Source: Martinezella dioscoreae
GTDB lineage: Bacteria; Pseudomonadota; Alphaproteobacteria; Rhizobiales; Rhizobiaceae
Length of the DNA: 64,000 bases
NCBI RefSeq assembly: GCF_009176305.1
Contig: NZ_BLAJ01000004.1
Location: forward strand, 496,001 to 560,000
Reading direction: 5' to 3'
Shown: in pieces, positions 1 through 8,911 of the stretch
Layout of the letters: every line of letters begins with the position of its first letter
Numbering within the stretch: position 1 is the first letter of the stretch
Notes under the pieces: model-generated
Database searches by the model: none
Seen by the model: the letters and a program-made list of their open reading frames with translations, nothing else
Told to the model about the DNA's origin: nothing
Translations under genes and position numbers: made by a program

Positions 1-1
1 C

Positions 2-1006
2 ATCGGCCTTACCGGCGTGATCAGCGGCTATCTCTTCGGTCAGGGGCCGCATCTTCCGCTCATCGTCGCGCCGATGGGAGCATCCGCGGTGCTGCTTTTC
101 GCGGTTCCAGCAAGTCCGCTTGCCCAGCCTTGGTCGATCATTGGCGGCAACACCATTTCAGCCATGATGGGTATCATCGCCGCCTATCTCATCCATGATC
201 CGATCATCGCGATCGGGGTCGGCGTCTCGCTTGCGATCGGAGCGATGTCATTTACGCGATGCCTGCATCCGCCAGGCGGTGCTGCCGCCTTGACCGCCGT
301 TCTCGGCGGTCCGGTCGTCGCAGGCTGGGGCTTCCTGTTTCCGTTCGTGCCGGTTGCCTTGAACTCCTGCATACTCGTCGGCCTCGGACTTATGTTTCAC
401 AAGCTTTCCAGGCGCAATTATCCGCATGTCGCCGCAAAGCCTGCCGAGAATATCCATCAGACACGTGATCTTCCGCCGCCCTTGCGGGTGGGCTTTCGAG
501 AAGAAGATGTCGATGCCGCCTTGGGCGTGCTGGACGAGACCTTCGATATCGATCGCGCCGACCTCAGCCGCCTCTTGCGGCAGGTCGAACTGCAGGCAGC
601 GGTGCGATCGCATGGAGATATAAGCTGCGCCGACATCATGTCGCGCGATGTCATCGCCATTGGCGAGGATGCTAAGCCGGATCACGCGAGACATCTTCTG
701 CTGAAGCACAATATTCGAACATTGCCGGTCAAGGATCGAGAGGGCCGCCTGATCGGTACGGTCGGTTTGCGTGAGCTCTCCGGCGGCCTCGACGCCATCG
801 CGCACGCCATATCGAAACCGGCTGTCGCCGATGCGACCGATCCTGCTCTTTCGCTCCTGCCTGTTCTGACGGACGGACGCACACACGCGGTCATCGTCAT
901 TGATGCCGATCGGCGCGTTCTTGGTCTGATATCGCAGACGGATTTGTTGAGCGCGATGGCGCGACTTCTGCCGCCCCGCGATGCCCCGGCTCAGGCCGTC
1001 GCCTGA
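2..1006 (+). CDS. HPP-family membrane protein with C-terminal CBS pair (5' truncated)
   Basis: The reading frame is already open at base 2, so the start lies upstream of the window. The N-terminal half visible here is hydrophobic and carries the family hallmark HPPGGAAAL (about residue 85), typical of HPP integral membrane proteins, some of which are linked to nitrite or anion transport. The C-terminal ~120 residues (DIMSRDVIAI, then VIGTVGLREL-type segments and LGLISQTDLLSAM) form two CBS modules, which usually bind adenine nucleotides and regulate the attached protein. The gene is convergent with the DUF488 gene. The transported substrate is not evident. Confidence 0.85.
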   Translation: MGLTGVISGYLFGQGPHLPLIVAPMGASAVLLFAVPASPLAQPWSIIGGNTISAMMGIIAAYLIHDPIIAIGVGVSLAIGAMSFTRCLHPPGGAAALTAVLGGPVVAGWGFLFPFVPVALNSCILVGLGLMFHKLSRRNYPHVAAKPAENIHQTRDLPPPLRVGFREEDVDAALGVLDETFDIDRADLSRLLRQVELQAAVRSHGDISCADIMSRDVIAIGEDAKPDHARHLLLKHNIRTLPVKDREGRLIGTVGLRELSGGLDAIAHAISKPAVADATDPALSLLPVLTDGRTHAVIVIDADRRVLGLISQTDLLSAMARLLPPRDAPAQAVA

Positions 1007-1067
1007 AATCCGCGCGGAGGTTTCGACATACTTCCATCTTCGAGCGATGACAATGCCGGTCAATGAT

Positions 1068-1415
1068 CTACCGATTGGTGAGGAAGTCCATGAGCACGAC
1101 AGCGTTATTGTGCTCGGCGTCTCTCGCACCATAAAGAAGCGTGGCAGTCGATGGCCCGATCTGCTCCCTAAGCTCTTCCACGGCCTTCGAGTTCTTCTTG
1201 AGCTCATCCTGGTAACGCCGGCGAAATTCATCCCATTTTTTTGGATCATGATCGAACCAGCGTCGCAGCTCGGCGCTTGGGGCGATGTCCTTCAGCCAGG
1301 CGTCAATATGAGCGTCGTTTTTGCTGATGCCGCGAGGCCATAGACGGTCGACGAGGATACGCTTGCCGTCGCCGTCATCAGCGGGTTCGTAAATTCGTTT
1401 GATGCGCAGAGGCAT
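1068..1415 (-). CDS. DUF488 family protein
   Basis: A 115-residue protein beginning MPLRIKRIYEP. It has the DUF488 hallmarks: the LVDRLWPRGISK segment near residue 22, a DIAPS segment, a WFDHDPKKWDEF segment and a C-terminal LLYGARDAEHNNAVVL. The function of the family is not established. I chose the start at 1415 because a GGAAAG ribosome-binding site lies about 9 nt upstream; an ATG two codons earlier (1421) is possible but sits only 3 nt from that site. A much longer upstream extension is open but matches no family sequence. It ends about 60 nt from the convergent HPP/CBS gene. Confidence 0.85.
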   Translation of the reverse strand: MPLRIKRIYEPADDGDGKRILVDRLWPRGISKNDAHIDAWLKDIAPSAELRRWFDHDPKKWDEFRRRYQDELKKNSKAVEELREQIGPSTATLLYGARDAEHNNAVVLMDFLTNR

Positions 1416-1507
1416 GTTCATCGTCTTTCCAGGGCGGCTGCCCTTGCCGATGATAACATCCGTCTGCGGAGCTTGGTCAATAATCAGAAGACCAGTGTTT
1501 TTGTGCC

Positions 1508-2833
1508 TCAGAAATCGGCGACCTTGCCCCAAACGGATGAGGCGAAGCGGCTTGGATGATAGGGCGTCGGATCGACGACAGGCGCAGCACCGGTCACGAT
1601 GTCGGCGATCAAATGGCCGGCGCCGGGTCCGATCCCGAAACCATGGCCGGAAAATCCGGCGGCGAGGATGAAGCCGGGAAGGCCCTGGATTTCCCCAATG
1701 CCGGGAACACCGTCCGGCGTGCTGTCGATATAGCCGGCCCAGGCGGCCGTGATCCTCGTCTTGTGAAGCTCCGGCAGGAGTTCCAGGGCTCTCGCATGCG
1801 TCAGTTCGATCGTGGCATGGTCCGGTCTTGGATCGAGAATGCGCATATGCTCCATCGGCGTCGTTCGGTCGAGCCGCCAGCGCTTCAGCGATTCATGACC
1901 GGAGCGAAAGCCTTCGAGGCCGCCGGGCGACAGGCTTTTTCGCCGCTTGAGGAACATGGGAATGAATTGCGACGAGAACCTCAATTGCTGAGGCGTCACG
2001 TCAACCCGGCCGCGACCGCTGATGGCCAGCGTATAGCCGCCGTCGCCACGTCGCGTGACCGATACGCCGCTGGTGTGCAAGGCATCCGGCAATCCTTCGG
2101 CACCGGCCGAAACGGCCAGAATGGATGAACGAACGGAGGCTTGAGGAAAGCGAATGCCCAGCTGTCGGCAGAAGGATGACGACCAGGCGCCACCGGCGAG
2201 AATCGCGGTCTTGGTGCGGATCGCGCCGTTTTCGGTGATCACGCCGCTGACGCGCCCCGCTTCCGTTTCCAGACCTCGGGCAGCGCAATTCTGATGGACC
2301 GTGCCGCCTAGCTTCATGATCGCGCGTGCCACCGCCGGCGCCGCATTGGCCGGATCGGCAACCCCGTCCGTCGGCGAGAAAACTCCACCTTTCCAGATGC
2401 GCCCCGTGGCGCGGCCACGTTCGCTCGCTGCAGCGCTGTCGAGCATATGCGTCGTGACACCGACGGTTCTCGCAAAGTCGTGCCAGCGCGCCCAACCGGC
2501 GATCTCCTGTTCGTCATTGCTGAGATAGAACAGGCCACAGCGGCGGAAGCCTGTGTCCTCGCCGCTATCGGCGGCAAATCGCTCCCAAAGATCGAGGCTT
2601 TTCGTCGCGATCGGCAGTTCCCGCCCATCGCGGTTCTGCTGCCGGCACCATCCCCAATTGCGGCTGGATTGCTCTGCCCCGACCCGGCCTTTTTCGACAA
2701 GGGCGACGCGCAGGCCCGACCGTGCGAGATAGTATGCGGCGAAAACGCCGACAATTCCTCCGCCGATCACGACGACATCGGCTGACTTCGGCAATATCGG
2801 CGAGCTTTCGACAAGGCAAAGCGGTGCAGGCAT
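1508..2833 (-). CDS. FAD-dependent amino-acid/amine oxidoreductase (DadA/GlpD-type fold)
   Basis: A 441-residue flavoprotein of the DAO family. A Rossmann dinucleotide-binding motif (VVVIGGGIVGVFAAYYLA, from about residue 20) is followed by the flavin-contacting segment SSRNWGWCRQQ. A second GxG segment near the C terminus (AAGFSGHGFGIGPGAG) is typical of D-amino-acid dehydrogenase, sarcosine oxidase and related enzymes. It probably oxidises an amino acid or secondary amine to an imine or ketone. The start at 2833 has a GGAG site 8 nt upstream; the earlier ATG at 2857 lacks one. The gene is divergent from an Lrp-type regulator at 3066, which commonly controls such oxidases. The substrate is unknown. 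Confidence 0.85.
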   Translation of the reverse strand: MPAPLCLVESSPILPKSADVVVIGGGIVGVFAAYYLARSGLRVALVEKGRVGAEQSSRNWGWCRQQNRDGRELPIATKSLDLWERFAADSGEDTGFRRCGLFYLSNDEQEIAGWARWHDFARTVGVTTHMLDSAAASERGRATGRIWKGGVFSPTDGVADPANAAPAVARAIMKLGGTVHQNCAARGLETEAGRVSGVITENGAIRTKTAILAGGAWSSSFCRQLGIRFPQASVRSSILAVSAGAEGLPDALHTSGVSVTRRGDGGYTLAISGRGRVDVTPQQLRFSSQFIPMFLKRRKSLSPGGLEGFRSGHESLKRWRLDRTTPMEHMRILDPRPDHATIELTHARALELLPELHKTRITAAWAGYIDSTPDGVPGIGEIQGLPGFILAAGFSGHGFGIGPGAGHLIADIVTGAAPVVDPTPYHPSRFASSVWGKVADF

Positions 2834-3065
2834 GCGCGATCTCCAGGTTCGAACCAAATCTACCCCATTGCTTCGCCAGACGTTGCCGGAGATGGTGGAT
2901 CCACAAAATTTTATGCCGTGATTGATGCAGTCTATAAACTATTGTGCTTCAAAGGAGATTTGTCTTCCCGATAGACATAACCGGGCAATATGCTAGGCTC
3001 TGCTTTGCGTGATAACAGCATTTTGTGCCGTCTTCTCCCGGCGCTCTTTCAATGGCGGACCTCTG

Positions 3066-3542
3066 ATGAAACTGGATCGGATCGATATCAAAATCCTCTA
3101 TGAGCTTCAGAGAAACGGCCGCATCACCAATGTCGAGCTGGCGGAACTGGTGGCTCTTTCACCCAGCCCATGCCTGATGCGAGTCAAACGGCTGCAAGCG
3201 GAAGGATATATCGAAGGCTATTCGGCCCAGATCAACCTCGCCAAGCTCGGCCAGACGCTGACCGTCTTTACCGAAATCACCCTGAAGAACCACCGGCAGA
3301 TCGATTTTGCGCGCTTCCTCAACGTGGTCGAGAAAATCGACCAGGTGATCGAGTGCCATCTCGTATCGGGTGGCTACGACTATCTCATCAAGTTCGTCAC
3401 CGCCGGGATCGGCGAATACCAGACCATCATGGAACGGCTGACCGATATGGATATCGGGATCGACAAATATTTCAGCTTCGTCGTGCTGAAATCACCGATC
3501 GTCAAGTCGCATATGCCGCTGACCAGCCTGTTTCCCATGTAA
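3066..3542 (+). CDS. Lrp/AsnC-family transcriptional regulator
   Basis: A 158-residue regulator. The N terminus (MKLDRIDIKILYELQRNGRI, then a helix-turn-helix around ELVALSPSPCLMRVKRLQ) is the Lrp/AsnC DNA-binding domain. The C-terminal half, including the HLVSGGYDYLIKF segment, is the RAM/effector-binding domain where amino acids usually bind. Length is standard for the family. The start at 3066 aligns with family N termini; the 19 in-frame upstream residues do not. It is divergent from the DadA-like oxidase gene and is its most likely regulator, by analogy with Lrp-type regulators such as BkdR or PutR; this is inference. Confidence 0.9.
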   Translation: MKLDRIDIKILYELQRNGRITNVELAELVALSPSPCLMRVKRLQAEGYIEGYSAQINLAKLGQTLTVFTEITLKNHRQIDFARFLNVVEKIDQVIECHLVSGGYDYLIKFVTAGIGEYQTIMERLTDMDIGIDKYFSFVVLKSPIVKSHMPLTSLFPM

Positions 3543-3579
3543 CGACCTTTCAAGGCCAGATCGGCGGCTTGAGCCGGAT

Positions 3580-3606
3580 GATTTTAGATCGAGTCGACCT
3601 AAAATC
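3580..3606. repeat. Short intergenic palindrome (RIME-like component)
   Basis: The arms GATTTTAGATCGA and TCGACCTAAAATC form an almost perfect inverted repeat. It lies just after the Lrp gene and before a second palindrome at 3632-3684, in the space between two convergent genes. The pair resembles Rhizobium intergenic mosaic elements, by my memory of such sequences. It may also fold in RNA and act as a terminator. Confidence 0.55.
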
Positions 3607-3631
3607 TGAATCCGCTCTAGAATCAAAGAAG

Positions 3632-3684
3632 TAGAGCGTGATGTCGTCCGAAATCCCCTGACACTTTTCGGCATCACGCTCTAG
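3632..3684. repeat. Rhizobial RIME-like palindrome
   Basis: A long inverted repeat with arms TAGAGCGTGATGTCG and CGGCATCACGCTCTA around a loop containing CCGAAA and TTTTCGG. This motif family (AGAGCGTGATG...CATCACGCTCT) is a well-known dispersed palindrome in Rhizobium and Agrobacterium genomes. The outer arm overlaps the stop codon (3681-3683) of the ABC ATPase gene, so the element forms the 3' end of that operon. It could protect or terminate both convergent transcripts. Confidence 0.75.
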
Positions 3685-5342
3685 CCGTGCCCATATTCGC
3701 GCTTGAGCTCCGGGTCCTGGACGAGATTGTCGAGCCAGGTCGGATCGAGCTTCGGAACCGACCCGAACAGCAGCTGCGAATAGGGGTGGCGGGGCGCATT
3801 CGCGGTCTCGCGCGTGATTTGCTCCACCTTCTTGCCGCCATACATCACGACGATCTCGTCGCAGATTGCCTCGACGACCGAAAGATCGTGACTGATGAAG
3901 ATGTAGGACAGATGCAACTCACGCTGCAGTTCCTTGAGGAGATCGATGATCGCGGCGGCAACGACGGTGTCGAGAGCGGAGGTGATCTCATCGCAGATGA
4001 TCAGGCGTGGTTCGGCGGCAAGGGCGCGGGCGAAATTCACGCGCTGCTTCTGTCCGCCTGACAATTCCGACGGATAGCGATAGCGAAGCGTGCGGGGCAA
4101 TCGCACCATGTCAAGCAGTTGATCGACCCTCGCCGCCCGCGCCGCGCGATCCATTCCGTGATAAAATGCCAGGGGCCGCTCGAGAATGTCGGCGATCGAC
4201 TTCGCCGGATTGAGTGCGGTGTCGGCATATTGAAAGACGATCTGCATCTCCCGCAATTGATCGCGCGTACGCGATTTGGCGGCGCGATCGATATCGCTGC
4301 CATTGAAGCCGATGGTGCCCGACACGGCCGGCAGTATTCCGGCGATCGCACGCGCCAGCGTCGACTTTCCACATCCGGATTCGCCGATGATGCCGAGATT
4401 CCTGCCTTTCTCCACCTCGAGACTCACGGACTGAACCGCGCAGACCGCCGGCAGGCCGTTGGGTTGGAGATCGCCATAGCCGGCAACCAGGCTGTCGATC
4501 CTCAATACGGGCGCAATCGACCCGCTTGTCTTGCTATCCCGGATGGCCTGCTTCGGCTCGAAGGCGGCCAACAACTCGCGCGTATAGGGATGGCTTGGTC
4601 GCGTCAGGATCGCTTCGGTCTTCGCAAGTTCCTGGATTTCGCCGCCCTTGAGCACGGCGATGCGATCGGCGATCTGGGCGACGACCGCCAGATCATGTGA
4701 CACATAGACTCCAGCAATATTATCGGCGCGAATGACGGATTTGAATGCTTTAAGCACGTCGATCTGCGTCGTCACATCGAGCGCGGTGGTCGGTTCGTCA
4801 AAGATAACGAGCTTGGGTTCGCCGATCAGGGCCATGGCCGCTGCCAGTCTCTGCAACTGGCCGCCGGAGACCTGATGCGGATATCGTTCGCCGATCGTCT
4901 CGGGATTTGGCAGCGACAGCGCCCGGAAGAGCTCGATCGCGCGATGACGGGCCTGTTCGGGAGGCATCAGCCGGTGAATGCGGGTAACCTCGATCACCTG
5001 TTCCATGATCTTCGTGGCCGGGTTGAAGGCGGCGGCCGCGCTTTGCGGGATATAGGCAACCGTCGTGCCACGAACATTTGCGCGCTCGCTTTCGGAAAGC
5101 GCGGCCATGTCCTGACCATCCACGTAAATCTCGCCGCCGGAGATGCGGCAGCCCTCCCGCGCATGTCCCATGAGCGTCAGCGCGATCGTCGTCTTGCCCG
5201 AGCCGCTTTCGCCGATGAGGGCGATGATTTCGCCCTTCGCTATGTCGAAGCTGACATCCTTGATAATCTCGATGACGCGGCCGGAATCTGTCCTGGCCTC
5301 GACTTTCAAATTCCTGATTTCAACGAGGTTGGTCATCATCAT
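3681..5342 (-). CDS. Peptide-type ABC transporter, double ATP-binding protein (DppD-DppF fusion)
   Basis: A 553-residue protein with two complete ABC modules. The first has Walker A GESGSGKTT, signature VSGGQLQRL and Walker B LVIFDEPTTALD. The second has GESGCGKST, LSGGQKQRV and LIICDEITSALD. It powers the two permeases encoded immediately upstream. The start codon ATG at 5342 overlaps the permease stop (ATGA). Three consecutive ATGs exist (5342, 5339, 5336); an AGGAG site 3, 6 or 9 nt away leaves the exact choice open. The frame is open far upstream, but there it only shadows the permease gene. The last codon lies in the palindrome at 3632-3684. Confidence 0.93.
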   Translation of the reverse strand: MMMTNLVEIRNLKVEARTDSGRVIEIIKDVSFDIAKGEIIALIGESGSGKTTIALTLMGHAREGCRISGGEIYVDGQDMAALSESERANVRGTTVAYIPQSAAAAFNPATKIMEQVIEVTRIHRLMPPEQARHRAIELFRALSLPNPETIGERYPHQVSGGQLQRLAAAMALIGEPKLVIFDEPTTALDVTTQIDVLKAFKSVIRADNIAGVYVSHDLAVVAQIADRIAVLKGGEIQELAKTEAILTRPSHPYTRELLAAFEPKQAIRDSKTSGSIAPVLRIDSLVAGYGDLQPNGLPAVCAVQSVSLEVEKGRNLGIIGESGCGKSTLARAIAGILPAVSGTIGFNGSDIDRAAKSRTRDQLREMQIVFQYADTALNPAKSIADILERPLAFYHGMDRAARAARVDQLLDMVRLPRTLRYRYPSELSGGQKQRVNFARALAAEPRLIICDEITSALDTVVAAAIIDLLKELQRELHLSYIFISHDLSVVEAICDEIVVMYGGKKVEQITRETANAPRHPYSQLLFGSVPKLDPTWLDNLVQDPELKREYGHG

Positions 5343-6190
5343 GCGCTCCTGTCCCTGATCCTGCGTGGCAGGTTGTCGATCAGCAGGTTGACGCTGATGG
5401 TGAGGCTGGCAATGGCGAAGGAAGGCACGATCACGGCAGGGGCGGCGAAGGGCAGGCCGCCGATGTTCTCGCGGACCAGGGCTCCCCAATCGGCATGGGG
5501 CGGCTGCAGGCCGAGGCCGAGAAAGGAAAGGCCCGAGAGCAGGAGCACGACAAAGACGAAGCGCAGGCCGAAGTCCGCCAGGACCGGCCGGATAATGTTC
5601 GGCAGGATTTCGGAGGCGATGATATAGCCGACCTTCTCGCCGCGGATACGCGCAACGGTGATGAAGTCCATCGTATTGATATTGACAGCGAGCGCGCGAG
5701 CAAAGCGATAGGCGCCGGGCGTGTAGATGACGGCGAGCGTAATGATCAGGACGGGAATGGAAGAGCCAACGGCGGCAACGACCACCAGGCCGAAAAGCTT
5801 GCTTGGAATCGAGTTCAGGGCATCGAGAAACCGGCTCAGGATCGTGTCGAACCACCCACCGATGACCGCGGCCGTCATGCCAAGCGCCACGCCGCAAAGA
5901 CAGCAGAGCGCCACCGCAGCCAAGGAAATGCCGACCGTGTAGCGCGCGCCCATCAGGACGCGCGAAAGCATGTCTCGGCCGAGATAGTCCGAGCCGAGCC
6001 ATAATTGATCGCTTATCGGACCGAAATAGTCCGTATCGACGATGTCACCGACGGAGTAGGGGATGATATAGGGCGCGAACAGGGCGACGGTCGTCCAGCC
6101 GAGAATGATGGCGAAGGCGACGACGCCAACGGGGTTGACCCTGTAGCCAAACAGGGATGGAGTGCGGGGAGCCAAGCTTTTCGTGGTCAT
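5339..6190 (-). CDS. Peptide-type ABC transporter permease (DppC-like)
   Basis: A 283-residue inner-membrane permease. A hydrophobic N-terminal segment (VGVVAFAIILGWTTVALFAPYI) is followed by the typical DppC linker containing GSDYLGRDMLSRVLMGARY. After it come further membrane segments and the EAA-type loop (ARIRGEKVGYIIASEILPNIIRP), which contacts the ATPase. The start at 6190 overlaps the stop of the preceding permease by four bases (ATGA), so translation is coupled. An upstream extension in frame has no family similarity. It pairs with the DppB-like protein to form the channel. Confidence 0.92.
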   Translation of the reverse strand: MTTKSLAPRTPSLFGYRVNPVGVVAFAIILGWTTVALFAPYIIPYSVGDIVDTDYFGPISDQLWLGSDYLGRDMLSRVLMGARYTVGISLAAVALCCLCGVALGMTAAVIGGWFDTILSRFLDALNSIPSKLFGLVVVAAVGSSIPVLIITLAVIYTPGAYRFARALAVNINTMDFITVARIRGEKVGYIIASEILPNIIRPVLADFGLRFVFVVLLLSGLSFLGLGLQPPHADWGALVRENIGGLPFAAPAVIVPSFAIASLTISVNLLIDNLPRRIRDRSA

Positions 6191-7137
6191 CGCAGCCTCG
6201 GATTCGACAGGATGGCAATGATGTCGGCGGCGGTGATCAACAGGAGATAACCAAGGCAAAAGATCATCGCGCAGCTCTGGATCAGCGGCAGATCGCGGGT
6301 CGCGACCGCGTCCACCATCAGCTTGGCGATGCCTGGATAGTTGAAGATCGTCTCGACGATGATGACGCCGCCGACGAGATAGGAAAGCGAAAGCGCGATG
6401 GCATTGACGATCGGCCCGAGAGCATTGGGCAATGCGTGCCTGAACACCATGCGGCTGCGTGAGGCGCCTTTGAGCAGCGCCATTTCGACATAGGGGGTCT
6501 TCAGCGTCTCAATAAGCGCTGCCCGGGTCATGCGGATCATTTGCGCGGAGGTGACGAAGGTGAGCGTGATGACCGGCATGGCATAGATTTTCATGAGGTC
6601 GAAGAGCGTATGCGCCTCGCTCGTCGACGACAATGCCGGCAGCCAGCGCAGATAGACGGCAAACAGCAACACAGCGAGCGTCGCGACCATGAATTCGGGC
6701 ACTGATATGACGCCGATCGAGATGACGGTTACGAGCCGATCATAATAGGAGCCGCGAAGCATGGCGGATGTGATGCCGAGCAGCAGCGCGAGCGGCACCG
6801 AGACGAGCGTCGTTATGGCGGCAAGCTCCAACGTCGCGACCAGGCGGCCGCCGATCAACTGCGCGACAGGCATGTTATTCGCGTAGGAAATGCCGAGGTC
6901 GCCTCTCATCAGACCCAAAAGCCATCCCATGAATCGCAGGATCGCTGGCTCGTCGAGGTGCATGGCCTTGCGCAAGCCCGCAACCGCCTCGGGCGTAGCC
7001 GCCTGGCCGAGCAGGATCGAGGCGGTGTCTCCCGGCAGCATGCTGGTTGCAAAAAAGACGGCGAACGACACGATCAACAAGGAGATGATCGCAATTAAAA
7101 GCCGGTTCAGGACAAGAATGGAAACCTCGGATCTCAA
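6187..7137 (-). CDS. Peptide-type ABC transporter permease (DppB-like)
   Basis: A 316-residue permease with six predicted membrane segments. It has the DppB-type N terminus (NRLLIAIISLLIVSFAVFF) and the periplasmic signature segment near ATPEAVAGLRKAMHLDEP. The EAA loop is LLKGASRSRMVFRHALPNALGPI. The start is a TTG at 7137 with a good AGGAG site 8 nt upstream; no in-frame ATG sits in a better place. It follows the binding-protein gene after a gap of about 100 nt and overlaps the next permease. Confidence 0.9.
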   Translation of the reverse strand: MRSEVSILVLNRLLIAIISLLIVSFAVFFATSMLPGDTASILLGQAATPEAVAGLRKAMHLDEPAILRFMGWLLGLMRGDLGISYANNMPVAQLIGGRLVATLELAAITTLVSVPLALLLGITSAMLRGSYYDRLVTVISIGVISVPEFMVATLAVLLFAVYLRWLPALSSTSEAHTLFDLMKIYAMPVITLTFVTSAQMIRMTRAALIETLKTPYVEMALLKGASRSRMVFRHALPNALGPIVNAIALSLSYLVGGVIIVETIFNYPGIAKLMVDAVATRDLPLIQSCAMIFCLGYLLLITAADIIAILSNPRLR

Positions 7138-7235
7138 ACAAATCGCTCCTGCGGCGTTCTACGAAACGAATGGCGTTCGCGGGACGGCTCCCGGTGGCGG
7201 CCGCGACCGTCCCCGGGAGAGATGTCCAGCAGGGG

Positions 7236-8846
7236 TCAGGCCTGGAGCCAGAGATATTCCGCCATCGCGTAGCCCATCATGCCACCGAGCGGATTGGCTT
7301 CCAATCCGTGTACCTTGCTCGAAATGGCATCCACATTCGAGATATAGGCAGGGATGATGGTGCCCGCCTCGTCGGCGATCATCACCTGCATTTCGTCGTA
7401 GATCTGCTTGCGCTTGGTCTGATCGAGCAAGCCGCGAGCTTCGATCAGCATCTTGTCGAATTTCTCCGACTTATACTGGCTCTCGTTCCATGGCGCGTTG
7501 GAGGCATAGAGGAGCGAGAACAGGATGTCGGGCGTCGGGCGCGGATTGATGTTGCCGAAATGGATCGGCGCCTTCAGCCAGTAATTATCCCAATAGCCGT
7601 CAGACGGAACGCGCTGGACATCGAGCTTCATGCCGATATTCGCGCCCGCGGCCTGGATGATCATTGCCATATCGATCGACGAGCCTGCCGCGTCGGATGC
7701 GATCACCGGAATGGACTGTCCGAGCACGCCCGCCTTCTGGAAATGGAACTTGGCCTTGTCCGGATCGAAGGCTTTCGGCTTCAAGTCATTGTTATGGTAG
7801 ATGTTCGCCGGGGAAACGGGCTGATCGTTGGCCACTTCGCCAAAACCGCGCAGTGCCGATTTGACGATCTGCTCGCGATTGACCAGGGACTTCATCCCGT
7901 CGACGAAGTCCTTCTTGTTCCCCGGCGTCATGTCGAGGCGCATGTTGAGGTTGGTGTAGTTGCCGCTTGTCGTTTTCGAAAGTGCGAAGCCGGACTGGCC
8001 ATCGACCAGCTTCACGGCGCGGGGATTGATGGCGGCGGCAAGATGGATGTCGCCCGAGAGCAGGGCATTCACGCGGGCATTGTCATCGCTGATCGCGAAG
8101 AACTCGAAGGAATCGAGATAGGGCTGGCCGGACTTCCAGTAGTTCTTGTTCTTGACGACGACTGACCGATTACCCGGGTCGAAGGTTTCGAGAACGAAGG
8201 CGCCGGTGCCGTTGCCTTTCGAAAAGTCCGTCGTGCCATTGGCGACGATCATGAAATGATGCAGGGCCAGAATGGTCGGCAGGTCGGCATTCGGGTCGGC
8301 AAGCGTGATTTCGACCGTCGACTTGTCGATGGCCTTGAAGCCGGTCATCTGGGCGGCGATCTTGGCGACCTTGGAGCCGACGCCCGGGTCGAGATGGCGT
8401 TTCAGCGAGAAGACGACATCGTCGGCCGTCAGTTCCTTGCCGTCATGGAAGGTTACGCCCTTGCGCAGCTTGATCGTCCAGGTCTTGGCGTCCTTGCTTT
8501 CGATGCTCTCGGCAAGCTCCATTTGTGTCACGCCGGCCTTGTCGATGAAGGTCAGGCGATTGTAGAGCGAGCAGCAGCGCACATAGTCCGTCGACAGGGA
8601 TGCCTTTGCGGGATCCAGCGTGTCGGCGGTCGAGGACGACCAGCCGGCCCCCTTGAAAGCGCCGCCGGAAACCGGCGCTGCTGCGACGGCCTGCGTGGCG
8701 CGGCCGAGAATGATGCCCGCCGATGATATCGCAACACCTCCCGCCAGCATCAGTTTCAGGAGGTCGCGCCGCGTTGCACCGCGCCGGATGGCGTTCTCCA
8801 CCATCGCGTCGTCGGCGGTGGTCCAGTTCGTAATTCCGTCAGTCAT
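7236..8846 (-). CDS. ABC transporter substrate-binding protein, family 5, Tat-exported
   Basis: A 536-residue solute-binding protein of the OppA/DppA (SBP_bac_5) family. The N terminus carries a twin-arginine signal: TRRDLLKLM at about residue 25, then a hydrophobic stretch and an AVAAAP cleavage region. Family landmarks include the ELAESIESKDAKTWTIKLRKGVTFHDG region (kept here as two motifs: WTIKLRKGVTFHDGKELTADD) and the C-terminal YDEMQVMIADEAGTIIPAY. It delivers a peptide, opine or amine-like ligand to the permeases encoded downstream. Ligand identity cannot be read from the sequence. Confidence 0.92.
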   Translation of the reverse strand: MTDGITNWTTADDAMVENAIRRGATRRDLLKLMLAGGVAISSAGIILGRATQAVAAAPVSGGAFKGAGWSSSTADTLDPAKASLSTDYVRCCSLYNRLTFIDKAGVTQMELAESIESKDAKTWTIKLRKGVTFHDGKELTADDVVFSLKRHLDPGVGSKVAKIAAQMTGFKAIDKSTVEITLADPNADLPTILALHHFMIVANGTTDFSKGNGTGAFVLETFDPGNRSVVVKNKNYWKSGQPYLDSFEFFAISDDNARVNALLSGDIHLAAAINPRAVKLVDGQSGFALSKTTSGNYTNLNMRLDMTPGNKKDFVDGMKSLVNREQIVKSALRGFGEVANDQPVSPANIYHNNDLKPKAFDPDKAKFHFQKAGVLGQSIPVIASDAAGSSIDMAMIIQAAGANIGMKLDVQRVPSDGYWDNYWLKAPIHFGNINPRPTPDILFSLLYASNAPWNESQYKSEKFDKMLIEARGLLDQTKRKQIYDEMQVMIADEAGTIIPAYISNVDAISSKVHGLEANPLGGMMGYAMAEYLWLQA

Positions 8847-8911
8847 CTCATTCCCCTTTTTCTATTGATTGATGGGATGCCCGTCTTGGTCGCAAGCTCT
8901 CCCGGGTTGGG

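Noticed and set aside
5343..6002. Upstream extension of the ABC ATPase frame (would give 773 residues)
   Set aside because: The added part is Arg/His-rich, has no ABC features and lies antiphase over the clear DppC-like permease; the real start is in the ATGA overlap at 5342.
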